Assembly: GCF_028502605.1 (NCBI RefSeq)
Contig: NC_079232.1
Span: 6,510,001 to 6,574,000 of the forward strand
Origin: Trichoderma breve
Taxonomy: Eukaryota > Ascomycota > Sordariomycetes > Hypocreales > Hypocreaceae
Length of the DNA stretch: 64,000 nucleotides
Direction: 5' to 3'
Shown here: one piece after another, positions 51,463 to 61,808 of the stretch
Numbering within the stretch: the first letter of the stretch is position 1
Layout of the letters: each line of letters begins with the position of its first letter
Position numbers and translations under genes: made by a program
Notes under the pieces: model-generated
What the model saw: only the letters and a program-made list of their open reading frames with translations
Told to the model about the DNA's origin: nothing
Database searches by the model: none

Positions 51463-53963
51463 ATGGCGCGCCGGGTCCGAAAGACGCCGTGGAGCCGCAC
51501 GGGATGCAGTACGTGCAAGCGGAGGAGAAAGAAGTGTGAGTCTCATTCTGCCATTTCTATTTCGAGCGGGCGTCGCGGCATGTGTTTGGGGGCTGTATGG
51601 ACTGGTGTGCGTGAGACACGGCAGAGACAGAGACACCAGGAAGTGAGAGAGAGAAAACAACAAGAGACTGTGAACTGACTGACGCTGAGAACTGCAGGTG
51701 ATGGCCAAAAGCCGAGGTAGGTTTTAAGCAGCTCTTTTTCTTTCTTTTGTTTCGTTCTTTTTTTGCAGGCACTTTACGCGAAGATACTATTGACTAGCCG
51801 AAGCTCGACGAGCTTACCTCGGACCGAACTTGCTACCCTTTGATTGATTCCTTTTGCTGGGGATTTCGTTCCACTGACTGTTTTAACGATGGCAGGTGTC
51901 AGACATGCCTGCGGCTGGGCCTCGAATGCGTACAGTTCGACATCTTCTGTCCCATCAACGTCGTTACACCGACACGCGAATCCCGGCCGTCTGGAGCGGT
52001 GACGGACGCCGCCCCGGAGCCAGATCCGGACGAATCGAATCACTCGAGCCCGGCATCGACATCATCGGGGTCTTCCGGCGGCACGGCAGACGACGCAGAG
52101 TCCAGCAGCGAGCCGGCGGAATGGCAGAGCGTCTCTTCTTCTTCCGCGCTGGTGCGGTCGACGACTCGGCGGCTCTCGCAGTCGTCGTCATCATCGCGGT
52201 CGTCACAATCGCAGTATGAGTCGCAGTTTCAGCTACAATCATCACCGCACCAAAACCAACATCACAATCATCAACATCACCAGGTGGCCCTGCGGACTCG
52301 TGGCGGCTCGCGGGACGAGCGGCCGATGCCGTCGCTGTCGGCCTTTTCATACCTGTCTACGAGCGAATACTTCTTCTTGCAATACTACCTGGAGCGGCTG
52401 AGCAACGTGCTGGTCAACGCAAACAGCTACGTCAACCCGCTGAAGCAGCTGATCCTGCCGCGGATCGCCTCGTCGAACCTGCTACTCGACGCAATCTGCG
52501 CCACCGCGGCCTTGCACCGGTCGAGTGCAAACGATGTCGACCGGTCGGAATACTCCACAATGGCGACGCGGTATTACGTCCGCGTGCTGTCGGCCGTACG
52601 GGACTTGATTCCGCGAGTGACAAACAGTTCCAGCGGTGTCTCTAGTTCTGGTTCCAGCAGCAGGAGAAGAGAGCTGATAACTGATGGTAGAGAGTCAAGT
52701 CCCGTCGAGAGCGAAAGCAGCGGTGACTACGGTAACGGCAATGGGAAGGGGAAAGTAAAGAACAAGAACAAGAGGAAGGTGATTATCGAGGACAAGGATA
52801 CGGCCGAGATGGCCATCCTGGCGTCCATCTTCCTATGCAAATACGAAATCATCAAGGACGGCGTGGAAAACTGGCGCTTCCACTTGCGAGGCATCGAGTC
52901 GCTATGCCAGTCGCTGGACCCGGAGCAGCAAGCTTCCATGTCGAATACGCTGGCCTACGTCCGTAGCTTGTGAGTGCAAAGAATGCACCCTTTTCTTGTC
53001 ACCTTATTCTCCCCCCTCCTCGTCTGATTCTTGTTTCGTCTTGATCTTGAGCTAATCGGCCACAAAATAGCATGTCGTATCATAAGAATATTGCTCGGGT
53101 CACAGAATACGCGCCGTATGTTAGAGAGGGGGAATTCGAGCATGAACCATTCGAGATTGGCACACTGTTCCCGGTTGATCCGTATATGGGCTTCTCGCAG
53201 AGCCTCATTATTCTTCTCGGCCGTGTCAACGACCTCCTCGTGATCAACATACGAGATGAACCGTACAAAGTGAAGGAAGAAGTGGAGGAAATGTACGTGA
53301 AGAAACCAAGAACTGTCCCCGCACCGACTGGTCAACTGACTGACTGACTCGAATAGATTAAGCCTGCTGGCCAGGAGAAGCTGGAGTGCAGATCGGTTCG
53401 CCATTCCTGAGGGCATGGGTCCCTCGACGATTGAAAATTCGTCGCACATTGCTGAGGCATATCGATGTGCCGTCATTGCGTGTATCCATGCCGCGCTCGA
53501 GATTCTGGCGGAGAGAGAGAGAGACGCTGCTGTTTATTCTCCTGTAGTGCCGATGGAGGAGCTGTCATTACAATCCCAATTGCAGCCACAGTCAACAATC
53601 CCCATCCCCATCCCCCTCCCCATCCCCATAGACTGGGCATCCCTGCACGCCCTTTTGCCCGTAGAAAAGGCCGAGGCCCTGACAGACTGTCTGGCGGCGG
53701 TGGCGCGAGTTCCGCTCGGATGTCCGGAAGAGGCCGGTCTGCTGCCGTTGCTGTTTATCGTCGCGTGCGAGACCAACCGGCAGGACCAGGCCAAGGAGGC
53801 GCTGCTGCGGGTGGAAGCGCTGGGGAGCCACATTGGGCTCGGAAACGTGCGGTGTGCGAGCCTTTTGCTGAAGGAGGTGTGGGCGAAGAAGTCGGTGCAG
53901 CGAGATTTTCATGATTGGCGGGGGTTGCTGGCCAAGGTGAAATGGGATCTCATTATAACATAG
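51463..53963 (+). CDS. Zn2Cys6 fungal transcription factor
   Basis: Five exons (51463-51535, 51698-51716, 51896-52969, 53071-53292, 53357-53963) encode 664 residues. The binuclear zinc cluster is assembled from three exons: Cys15, 18 and 25 (exon 1 plus one base of exon 2), Cys32 (exons 2 and 3), Cys35 and 42 (exon 3). The spacing is C-x2-C-x6-C-x6-C-x2-C-x6-C. Exon 2 is a 19-nt microexon encoding the DGQKPR loop. A Ser/Gln/His-rich low-complexity region follows (about 60-150), then a helical fungal transcription-factor domain beginning near SALSAFSYLSTSEYFFLQYY (first two residues approximate). Such proteins bind CGG-containing sites as dimers. Its targets are unknown; epoxide hydrolase, amine oxidase and amidase are neighbours. 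Confidence 0.92.
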
Positions 53964-53989
53964 GGGATGTCATGATGGAGACCAATATT

Positions 53990-54605
53990 GTCGAGATGGT
54001 GATGGTGATTGAGAGATGATCGTTGAGTGGTGATGGCCGTTGAGATGATGATCGTTGGAAGTTAATGATCGCTGAGGGGTGATGACCATTCAGAGATGAT
54101 GATCATTGATAGGTCCACGTCAAGGAAGAGTTCATCATCAATAAGGAATGCATCAATGGAGAGGCCATCGTCAATTGAGAGACCATCCATTGACAGGCTG
54201 TCAACTGAGAGATCATCCCTTGTGAGACCATCAATGAAGAAGGCATCATCAATGAAGAGTTTCATGATCAACTGAGAGGCCGTCATCAAATTCATCACCA
54301 ATGACGAATGCATCATTAACGAAGAATGCATCATCAATTGAGAGCCATTATCAATTGGGAGGTCATCATCAATGAAGAGCTTCATCATCAATTGAGGGGC
54401 CATCGAATGAGAAGCCGTCGATTGAGAGTCCATCATCAATTGAGAGGTCGTCATTGGTTGAGAGGCCATCGACTGAGAGATGATCCCTTGGGAGGACATC
54501 AGTCGAGACACACCATCAATTAAGCCATCATCAATTAAGGGACCCTCAACTGAGAGTTGGTCCCTCGTGAGGCCATCGATTGAGACTTCATCATCTGAGA
54601 AAGAG
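53990..54605. repeat. Degenerate minisatellite (~18-bp unit) 3' of the regulator
   Basis: About 600 bp of diverged units related to GGCCATCATCAATTGAGA. They begin within about 30 bases of the regulator stop codon and end near 54605. The unit is a multiple of three, so the minus strand stays open for 149 codons (54511-54062) with repeated S-Q-L-M-M or S-I-D-D peptides. This is a repeat artefact rather than a credible gene. The array probably lies in the 3' untranslated region of the regulator. Confidence 0.85.
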
Positions 54606-56068
54606 AGGGAGAGATGGCGTATTTCCGACCTAAAATGATGTCTTTCTCCTCTTTCTTTTCCATTTCTTTTCCGTCTTCTTTTTGATTCGCTTCTTTTCTT
54701 TTCATGTGTTGTTTAGCCCGTTTTTCGTTGTCGATTCGATCTTGTCGCGCCCGTGGAATTGTGTCATTTTGACTTGGTATGGGAAACAAACACGACGGGA
54801 ACAAATGGCGTCTTTAGCTATAGTATATAACCAAAACTAGTAATTTTGTGAGAAAAAAAGCCCCCCATCACTCGGAGAAAGATGCGAAAGAAATGGGGAA
54901 CGGACAGACCTTGGCCTTTATTTAAATGTGATCAAACTACAAGTTAGCAGCTGACTCGCAGCCACCAAAAGACTTGCTAGTCATGCAGTTGACAAAATAA
55001 ATGGCTTGATCCACGCGGTTGGTCCGGGGGTTTTCGCTGATGATTCTGCTTCCGAAGAAATAGAATAGGGTTGCCAGCTCAAAAAAGTCTCTTTGCTTTT
55101 CTGACAAGACAAGGAGGAGAGACGGAGAGAATCTCCACAGCGGGTTGATTTTCCTTTTAGTGCGCGTATCTTTGGCCCAAAGAGGAATCGGGAAGAGACG
55201 GCCGCCTCCGCATTTGATGGTGGTTGGTTCGATGGGACAGATCGGATGTTGGTTCCCTAGTCAATAAGGCTTTTGGGTAAAATCAAACAAGGGAGGGGGG
55301 AGGGGGGAAACTAAACTGATAGTTTGATGGACGAGGATAGAGGGGAAAGCTCCGATTCGGAAGTTGAAGCGTAAGTTGTACGCTGGCGTGAGTTTCTAGT
55401 GGTGTTGGGATGGGATCAACGGGAGGGCGTGATAAGGGGAGACTGGATTATGCTGATTATATACCTGGAGACGTGGGCGGTTGGGCACGTATGGATCATG
55501 TACTACTCGTATCGTAATCTGTGGGTATTGGAGTCTAATACAACAGTAACGGGAACGAATGGAGGCCGGAATGTGATGATGGGCATGGCTTAGTATAAGA
55601 GGGCTTGACGCCTCCCCCCTGGAGCATCTGTCAACTTGTCGACTTTGACTGGTCAGCTTTGGGATCTCGGCTGGAGAATTAAAGGCTGAAAGTAGCAGGC
55701 AAAGATCCTTACCTTACCTGCCGTCTTTACTAACACGACTTGGGTACTGAATGCTACTGCTGGTGGTTGCACAGTACAACTATTCTGATACGGATCTGAC
55801 TGTTCCGGATACTATTCTGGATACCGGCACTATTCCCGTGCAACGACAACACAACGGACCATAAGCACGGCTACGTCAATAGACGACTCGCTGATACCGG
55901 CAGCTCGGTAAACTCCCGTTCGTTATACTACGGAGTAAAATACGGAGTGTGCGGAGTGCATACTATTGCATACTATCAGTATTATACGGAGTACACTCGG
56001 CATTTGCATCTTCATACCTACCTAGAGGGGATCATTGCATACTACTTCCATATTATACAGCAGAAGAA
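54606..56068. other. Intergenic region upstream of the copper amine oxidase
   Basis: 1.5 kb without a supported gene. The last 140 bp have repeated TACGGAGT (55929, 55941, 55985) plus a GCGGAGT variant, and TGCATACTA-type repeats. These probably lie in the promoter or leader. Confidence 0.5.
55929..55992. promoter_or_regulatory. Cluster of TACGGAGT motifs upstream of the amine oxidase
   Basis: TACGGAGT occurs at 55929-55936, 55941-55948 and 55985-55992, with a related GCGGAGTG at about 55951. The extended form TACGGAGTA is a palindrome with TACTCCGTA and recurs at 3550, 46137 and 61126 in other non-coding regions. A role in regulation is possible but unproven. Confidence 0.35.
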
Positions 56069-58075
56069 ATGCATCCCTTTGATCCCATCCGTCCCGAGGA
56101 AATCACCCTCACCACATCCATCCTCAAGGCCGCCCTCCCCGGCGTCAACCTCCGCTTCAAAGTCATCGACGTCAAGGAGCCCATCAAGCAACATGTCATC
56201 CCCTACATCGAGGCCGAGCGGACAGGCCAGCCTCTCCCCAAACCGCCTCCTCGCCTCGTCTACAGCTACCTGCACCGTCTAGACTCGTATGCCTTCCTCA
56301 AGGCCGTCGTCAACCTCGACACAAAGGCCGTCGTCGACCTCAAGGAGCTGCCCAAGCACATCCAGGGCCCCGTCGATGTGGACGAGATGATTGGGCTCGA
56401 GACGGTGATTCTGAAGCACCCGCGGGTCATTGCCGAGATTGAAAAGCTCAAGCTGCCCGAGGGCGTCACCGTCTGCACGGATCCGTGGATTTATGGTACT
56501 GATGACGAGGCTGAGACGCGGAGGCTGGTGCAGTTTTACATGTTTATAGTGCCTGTTGCGCATCCGCAGTCGAACCACTACTCGCTGCCGTGTGCGTTTT
56601 CGCCGGTGATTGATGCGAATTCCATGGAGCTTGTTCGCATCGACTATCTTCCCACGGGAGGTGATCACTCGTTCGTCGAGACGCAGCCGTGGAAGCCCGT
56701 CAAGGCTGTTGAATACGCCCATGAATTACTAGAGACGCCCCAGCGGACAGACCTGAAGCCATTGATTGTGCAGCAGCCAGAAGGTCCATCCTTTTCGCTC
56801 GATGGCCACCTGGTCAACTGGCAAAAGTGGCGGTTCCGCGTCGGCTTCAACTACCGCGAGGGCCTCGTGCTGTACAACCTCACCTACGACGGCCGCAACG
56901 TCTTTTACCGCCTTGCCCTGTCCGAGATGACTGTTCCCTATGGAGACCCTCGAAAGCCGTTCCATCGCAAGCAGGCGTTTGACGTTGGTGACGTTGGATT
57001 GGGCATCACTTGCAACCAGCTCAGCCTCGGATGCGACTGTCTGGGCCACATCAAGTACTTTGACGGCTTCAGGATCGATTCGCAAGGAAGGCCGGTACAT
57101 CTGCAGAACGTCATTTGCCTGCACGAGCAAGACGCTGGAATCCTGCACAAGCACACAAACTACCGCAATGGCCAGGCGACGGTGGTGCGAAACCGACAGC
57201 TGGTGGTGCAGATGATTTGCACCGTCTCCAACTACGAGTACATCTTCGCCTGGATCCTGGATCAGGCTGGTGGTGTCGAGTTTGAGGTCCGCGCGACAGG
57301 AATTCTGTCGACGATCCCGATTGACGACGCCGAGGGCCTCAAGCTGCCCTTCTCAACCCCCGTTGGGCCCGGAGTGTCAGCGCCGTATCACCAGCACATC
57401 TTCAACCTGCGTGTCGACCCGGCCATTGACGGCTTCAACAACACCGTCATCTACGAGGACAGCGTGCCGCTCGATCCCCAAGAGCACGGCATCGACGACC
57501 CTTATGGCGTGGGCTATGTTGCTCGCACGACGGTGCTGGACAAGGCGGGCTTCGCCGACACAAACGTCGAGCTGGGCCGCGTCTTCAAGATCCGCAACGA
57601 CAGCGTCGTCAACGCCGTCAGCCGCAAGCCCGTCGCCTACAAGGTCCAGACCGTTGCCAGCCAGCGCATGCTCATGTCCGCCCGCTCCTTCAACGCCCGC
57701 CGCGCCCGCTTCCACGAGCACGCCGTCTGGGTCACGCGCCACCGCGACGACGAGCTGTTCGCCGCGGGCGAGTTTACCAATCAGAGCCGCCTGAGCACGG
57801 GCGTTGATGCGTATGCTGCTAGAGGCGATGATATTGTCGATCAGGACGTGGTGTTTTGGCACACTTTTGCGCTGACGCACAACCCGCGGCCCGAGGACTT
57901 CCCCGTCATGCCCGTGGAGAGGCTGAGCGTGCATTTCAAGCCCGTCGGGTTCCATGAGAAGAATCCGGCGCTGGATGTGCCGAGCTCGCAGCAGGCGGAG
58001 AACAAGTCGACGCTGGTGGAGGCGACGGGCAAGACGGCGGCGTGTTGCGAGACGACGACGGCGAGCAAGTTGTGA
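56069..58075 (+). CDS. Peroxisomal copper amine oxidase
   Basis: A single exon encodes 668 residues. The cofactor motif is SNYEY, with Tyr389 the precursor of topaquinone. Copper ligands are His441 and His443 (YHQHIF) and His604 (ALTHNPRPEDFP). The motif FDVGDVGLG before the cofactor carries the probable catalytic base, and LGCDCLGHIKYFDG is a family hallmark. The chain ends in SKL, a peroxisomal targeting signal type 1. Such enzymes oxidise primary amines to aldehydes, releasing ammonium and hydrogen peroxide, which suits peroxisomes with catalase. The ATG at 56069 was chosen; the frame is open upstream only from a GTG at 55949. The downstream amidase is convergent, which suggests a nitrogen-acquisition pair. 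Confidence 0.96.
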   Translation: MHPFDPIRPEEITLTTSILKAALPGVNLRFKVIDVKEPIKQHVIPYIEAERTGQPLPKPPPRLVYSYLHRLDSYAFLKAVVNLDTKAVVDLKELPKHIQGPVDVDEMIGLETVILKHPRVIAEIEKLKLPEGVTVCTDPWIYGTDDEAETRRLVQFYMFIVPVAHPQSNHYSLPCAFSPVIDANSMELVRIDYLPTGGDHSFVETQPWKPVKAVEYAHELLETPQRTDLKPLIVQQPEGPSFSLDGHLVNWQKWRFRVGFNYREGLVLYNLTYDGRNVFYRLALSEMTVPYGDPRKPFHRKQAFDVGDVGLGITCNQLSLGCDCLGHIKYFDGFRIDSQGRPVHLQNVICLHEQDAGILHKHTNYRNGQATVVRNRQLVVQMICTVSNYEYIFAWILDQAGGVEFEVRATGILSTIPIDDAEGLKLPFSTPVGPGVSAPYHQHIFNLRVDPAIDGFNNTVIYEDSVPLDPQEHGIDDPYGVGYVARTTVLDKAGFADTNVELGRVFKIRNDSVVNAVSRKPVAYKVQTVASQRMLMSARSFNARRARFHEHAVWVTRHRDDELFAAGEFTNQSRLSTGVDAYAARGDDIVDQDVVFWHTFALTHNPRPEDFPVMPVERLSVHFKPVGFHEKNPALDVPSSQQAENKSTLVEATGKTAACCETTTASKL

Positions 58076-58501
58076 AGGATTGATTCTACGGCAGGGATAG
58101 AAGCAGGAAGATAGGGACATGTAGAGTATGCGTGTTGACATAGTACGGAGATACGGCTGCTGTGATGGATTCTGAAAGAACATTTGATATTACAATATTA
58201 CGATCGATTTATAGTTGTGTAAGTACACTCTGGGTGGAAGAGACGGGATACGTTGACGACGATGATGATGAATTTTTACAAGCAAACAAACTGGGAGGGA
58301 CATGTGTGGATTTGTATTGTTTTACATCTTGTTACTAGCTTTGATATAAAGCTCTCTTCGTGATAAGTCTTTCAGGAGTCTTCTATTGTAACATAGGTAT
58401 CTATAGCATCTTTTCTTGCTCAAGCAAATGAATCAACATTCCTTTGGATTCCATTCCATATTCGTTTCAAGCATCACAATTTACCATCTTCTTCTCCTTC
58501 T
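58076..58501. other. Convergent intergenic region, amine oxidase and amidase
   Basis: About 430 bp of A/T-rich 3' sequence between two convergent genes. GTACGGAG occurs near 58143, related to the recurrent TACGGAGT motif. No gene is seen. Confidence 0.55.
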
Positions 58502-60479
58502 TCACTTGCTGAGCAGCGCCTTTTCAATCACCCGCGCCGCCTGCAGCACCATCCGCTCGTGATAGCGCTTGCCCACAACCTGGATTCCAATCGGCAGTCC
58601 CTCAGCGTCGTCGGCAGAGTAAATCTCCCAGTAGTGCTTCTCCAGGTCGTTCTTGGGCTTGTACTCCTCTCTGAGCTCTGCGGGAGTCGCATCGCCCACC
58701 AGCTTGCCCGCCGGCATCGCCACAGCTGGATACTGCAGCAGGTTCCAGATGGACGTGTAGCCCCAGTATCTCGTTGCTCCGTGGGGGCCGGCTACACTTG
58801 GGTAGATGGGCGCCAGCACCACGTCGACGTCGAACTGGTTCCAGTGGTCGCTGTACTCTTGGCGGAATCCATCACGAGCTTCCTTGAGGCCCTCGGGAGA
58901 CGAAGCCACTGATGCGCGGCCCTTTTGGCACTCGTTGATGATCCACTCCGTCAGGGGCAGGACAGCCTCGCCACCCTTTGCGCAGAGCGCGCGGATGTTT
59001 GCGCCGCCGTCCTCAAAGTAGTTTGCGGCAATAATGCTCCAGCCCCTGGCGTGGTCCATGGGCGAAAAAGACACGGTCTGGACGTCGATGGCGCGGCCTA
59101 GCTTCTCGGCAATCTTGCGCATGGCGGCCTTGACGGGCGGAAGCGGCGACACGACGCCGTCGTCTGACAAGATGCCGACCTTGAGCGGGCGCGTCTCGTC
59201 TAACTGGCGGCCCATGGAGGACGACAGGATGCTGCCGGGGATGAGCGAGACGTCGTCGATCCAAGGGAGGGTCGAGGAGTAGGCCTTGCAGAAGAGCTCG
59301 AGGTCGCGGAGGGAGCGCGCAAAGGGGCCCAGAGTGCCGACAATGGAGTCGTGGCCGGGGGTTGGGACGACGACGCCCTTGCCGCTAAACCGACTAGGCG
59401 AGGGCTTGAAGCCGTAGAGCTGTAGAATGATTCATGTCAGCATTGCTGAGGGTAAGGTAGCAAATCATGCAGTAACAAAGAATGTCCCCTCTTCTTACCC
59501 CGTTGAACGCTGCTGGAACTCTGATGGAACCTCCAATGTCACCTCCGATGCCTAGAACCGACGCATGCATGCCCATCAGCGCAGCCTCGCCGCCTGTGCT
59601 GCCTCCCGCCGTTAGCTGGCGGTTCCGCGGGTTCACTGTGGTGCCATAGATGTTGTTAGATGTCTCGAGGTGCATGCCGGCCTGGGGCTGGTTGGTGCGG
59701 GCAAAGACGACGGCACCCAGCTTGCGGAACGTCTTGACGATGGCGGCGTCATCGTGGCTGGTGCTGTTGATCCAGGTGACGAAGCCGGCGTTTGTCAGGT
59801 GAGAGGCGACGCCGATCTGGTTCTTGAGGGAGAGGGGGATGCCGTGGAGAGGGCCGATGAGGCGGCCGGTGAGGGCGAGATGCTGGTCGCAGGCCTCGGC
59901 GTCATAGATGGCTTCGGCGAGGAGCTCGGTGAGGCAGTTTGTCTGCGAGGATGGTTTAGCATGAAGTACTAGAGATTGATGTAGACAGACTGTATAATGT
60001 TTATGGAGAGAGAGAATATAGAAGCAATGGGCAGAGTGGCAGAGTTGAAAATGAGAATATGGAGAGAGGGGTTTGGAGGGGTAAAGGGGTTGATGATGGA
60101 GGGGAAAAATGTCGACATGGACAGAGTCGACGGAAGTGATGATGAAGTAGACATGGATAGAAAACAAGAGACGATATTGTATCCAACACTATCACCAAAA
60201 ACTCACACACTGCTGGGCAATCGTCGCCCTCTTGCGAAACGCCGACAGCAGCTCCACGGCCGTCACCTTCTTGGCCGCCAGCATCTCCAGCAGCGCCGTG
60301 GCATCGTAATCTTCGGTGAGCTGCAGCTCTGCATCGGACAGCAGGCCGCTGGATCGGGGTACCGAGGTGACATCCTGGGGCAAGGCCGTGATTTGCGAGA
60401 GCGAGAAGAGCACGCTCTTGTCGAGAGAGGCATCGCGCAGGGAGATTGCCGTGCGGATGTGGTCCTGCTGTTCAGTCAT
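58502..60479 (-). CDS. Amidase of the amidase-signature family (acetamidase-like)
   Basis: Three exons (60479-60207, 59942-59499, 59419-58502) encode 544 residues, the usual length of fungal general amidases. The Ser-cisSer-Lys triad is visible as Lys131 (PLSLKNQIG), Ser206 (TAGGSTGGEAAL) and Ser230 (GIGGDIGGSIRVPAAF). The position after Ser206 is Thr rather than the more common Ser. TNCLTELLAEAIYDAEACDQ opens exon 2. The family hydrolyses amides to a carboxylate and ammonium. All introns are phase 0; the first (264 bp) is long for this window. No targeting signal is seen, so it is probably cytosolic. Substrate is unknown; acetamide-type or fatty and aromatic amides are possible. Confidence 0.94.
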
Positions 60480-61808
60480 GTTTGCTTTGCTTTGCTTTGT
60501 TTTATCAGAGTTGTGGTGATGTCGGTTGTCTGAATGTGGTTTTGGTGGTTATGAGGGAAGCATTTGGTGGGCAGAGGGAGAGGCACCGAGAAATCAAAAG
60601 GTGAGTGAATTGATTGATTGATGCAAGGCTGTCAAATCTGCAATTCAGATACGATACAGAGATAGATAGATAGAGCTTCAACCATGAGGAACCCCCTCAG
60701 TTATGCTTTCTTTCCCTCCCAAAACGGCATCTAGCTACTCCATGGCTGCCCAACATGCATCTACAGGAAAATCATGCAACATTTAGAGAATTGAGAATAA
60801 AAAAAAAAGAATTAAAAAGAATTAAACAGTTTCAACGCAAGCAAAAATGCCCACAAAAAAACCTCAACCCCTCTTAGCGTATATATTGCCCCCTTTGGCA
60901 TAGCACTCGATGCCGGGACTCAAAGCCGGAAGGAACGAGCTTAGCAGAAAAAGAATCTGAACGGACTTTTCATTGTCAAAAGCTGCAACTGCGACTCTAC
61001 CAAGGTAGAACGAAAGCGAAACCACCGGGGAAACGGGAACTTGTTTTTGACGGGCCTCATTCCCGCGCGGGGTTTCCCGGTGGAAAATGGAGTCTTAGAC
61101 TAGCCCTGGGTCCCTTCTTTAAATCGTACGGAGTACATCAATGCCTTTATTTTAGTTCGTACATGTTGTTTATTTTAGTTTCTTTAATCCCAGTGATGCT
61201 GATTGTATTGTTCCTAGGTTCCGCGACTAGTTGATGGGATGGGACCCGGGATTTGTTGCTTGGGCCAAGGGTTGGTTGGTGGGCTTTGTGGGTTGCATTG
61301 CGACGCTGTGTTGGTTGTGATGAAGATTGCAAAACGGCATGGTGTCGATATGAGTGAACTGAGTGGGTGTCGACGGTATCCGTCCGCTAGTCCGGGTGCG
61401 ACGGCTGCGAGTATTGATTGATTGTGCTGATGCTATGAATAACAATCTTGGCTTTCTTGGTAATTATTTGCGAAGAGAAATATTCAGCCGTAGAATGAGC
61501 GGTGATGGAACCAACAGTCGGTAGCAAGTTATAGCAGTAGTCAATATGCGTGTCATTATCATCTTATGATTCATATTCAAAAGCTTTGCAATTTATATGC
61601 TATCGGCATCGAGCTCATATCCATGAGCATGCCCCAAGATATCCCAATATTTCCCATTTCCATGATATGCCGTGACAGACATGCAACCATTAGTATGTAT
61701 ATGTGTAATCGTTAAAACAATTCTCCAGAAAAAATAAAAAAGTGGCTCCAGACCCCAGGCTTCATTGTACGTTCGTTAAAAAAACACAGCAGAGAAGAAC
61801 AAATCACT
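60480..61808. other. Intergenic region, amidase promoter and transporter 3' side
   Basis: 1.3 kb without a supported gene. A GTACGGAGTAC palindrome lies at 61126-61136. A/T-rich segments are at 60790-60850 and 61540-61720. Confidence 0.5.

Noticed and set aside
54062..54511. 149-codon minus-strand ORF
   Set aside because: Entirely made of the 18-bp minisatellite, whose length is a multiple of three.
55949..56068. 40-codon N-terminal extension of the amine oxidase
   Set aside because: Starts at GTG and consists of TACGGAGT/TGCATACT repeats; the ATG at 56069 matches the expected family start.
57377..58183. 268-codon ORF antisense to the amine oxidase
   Set aside because: Same cause; the sense strand carries every catalytic motif of the family.
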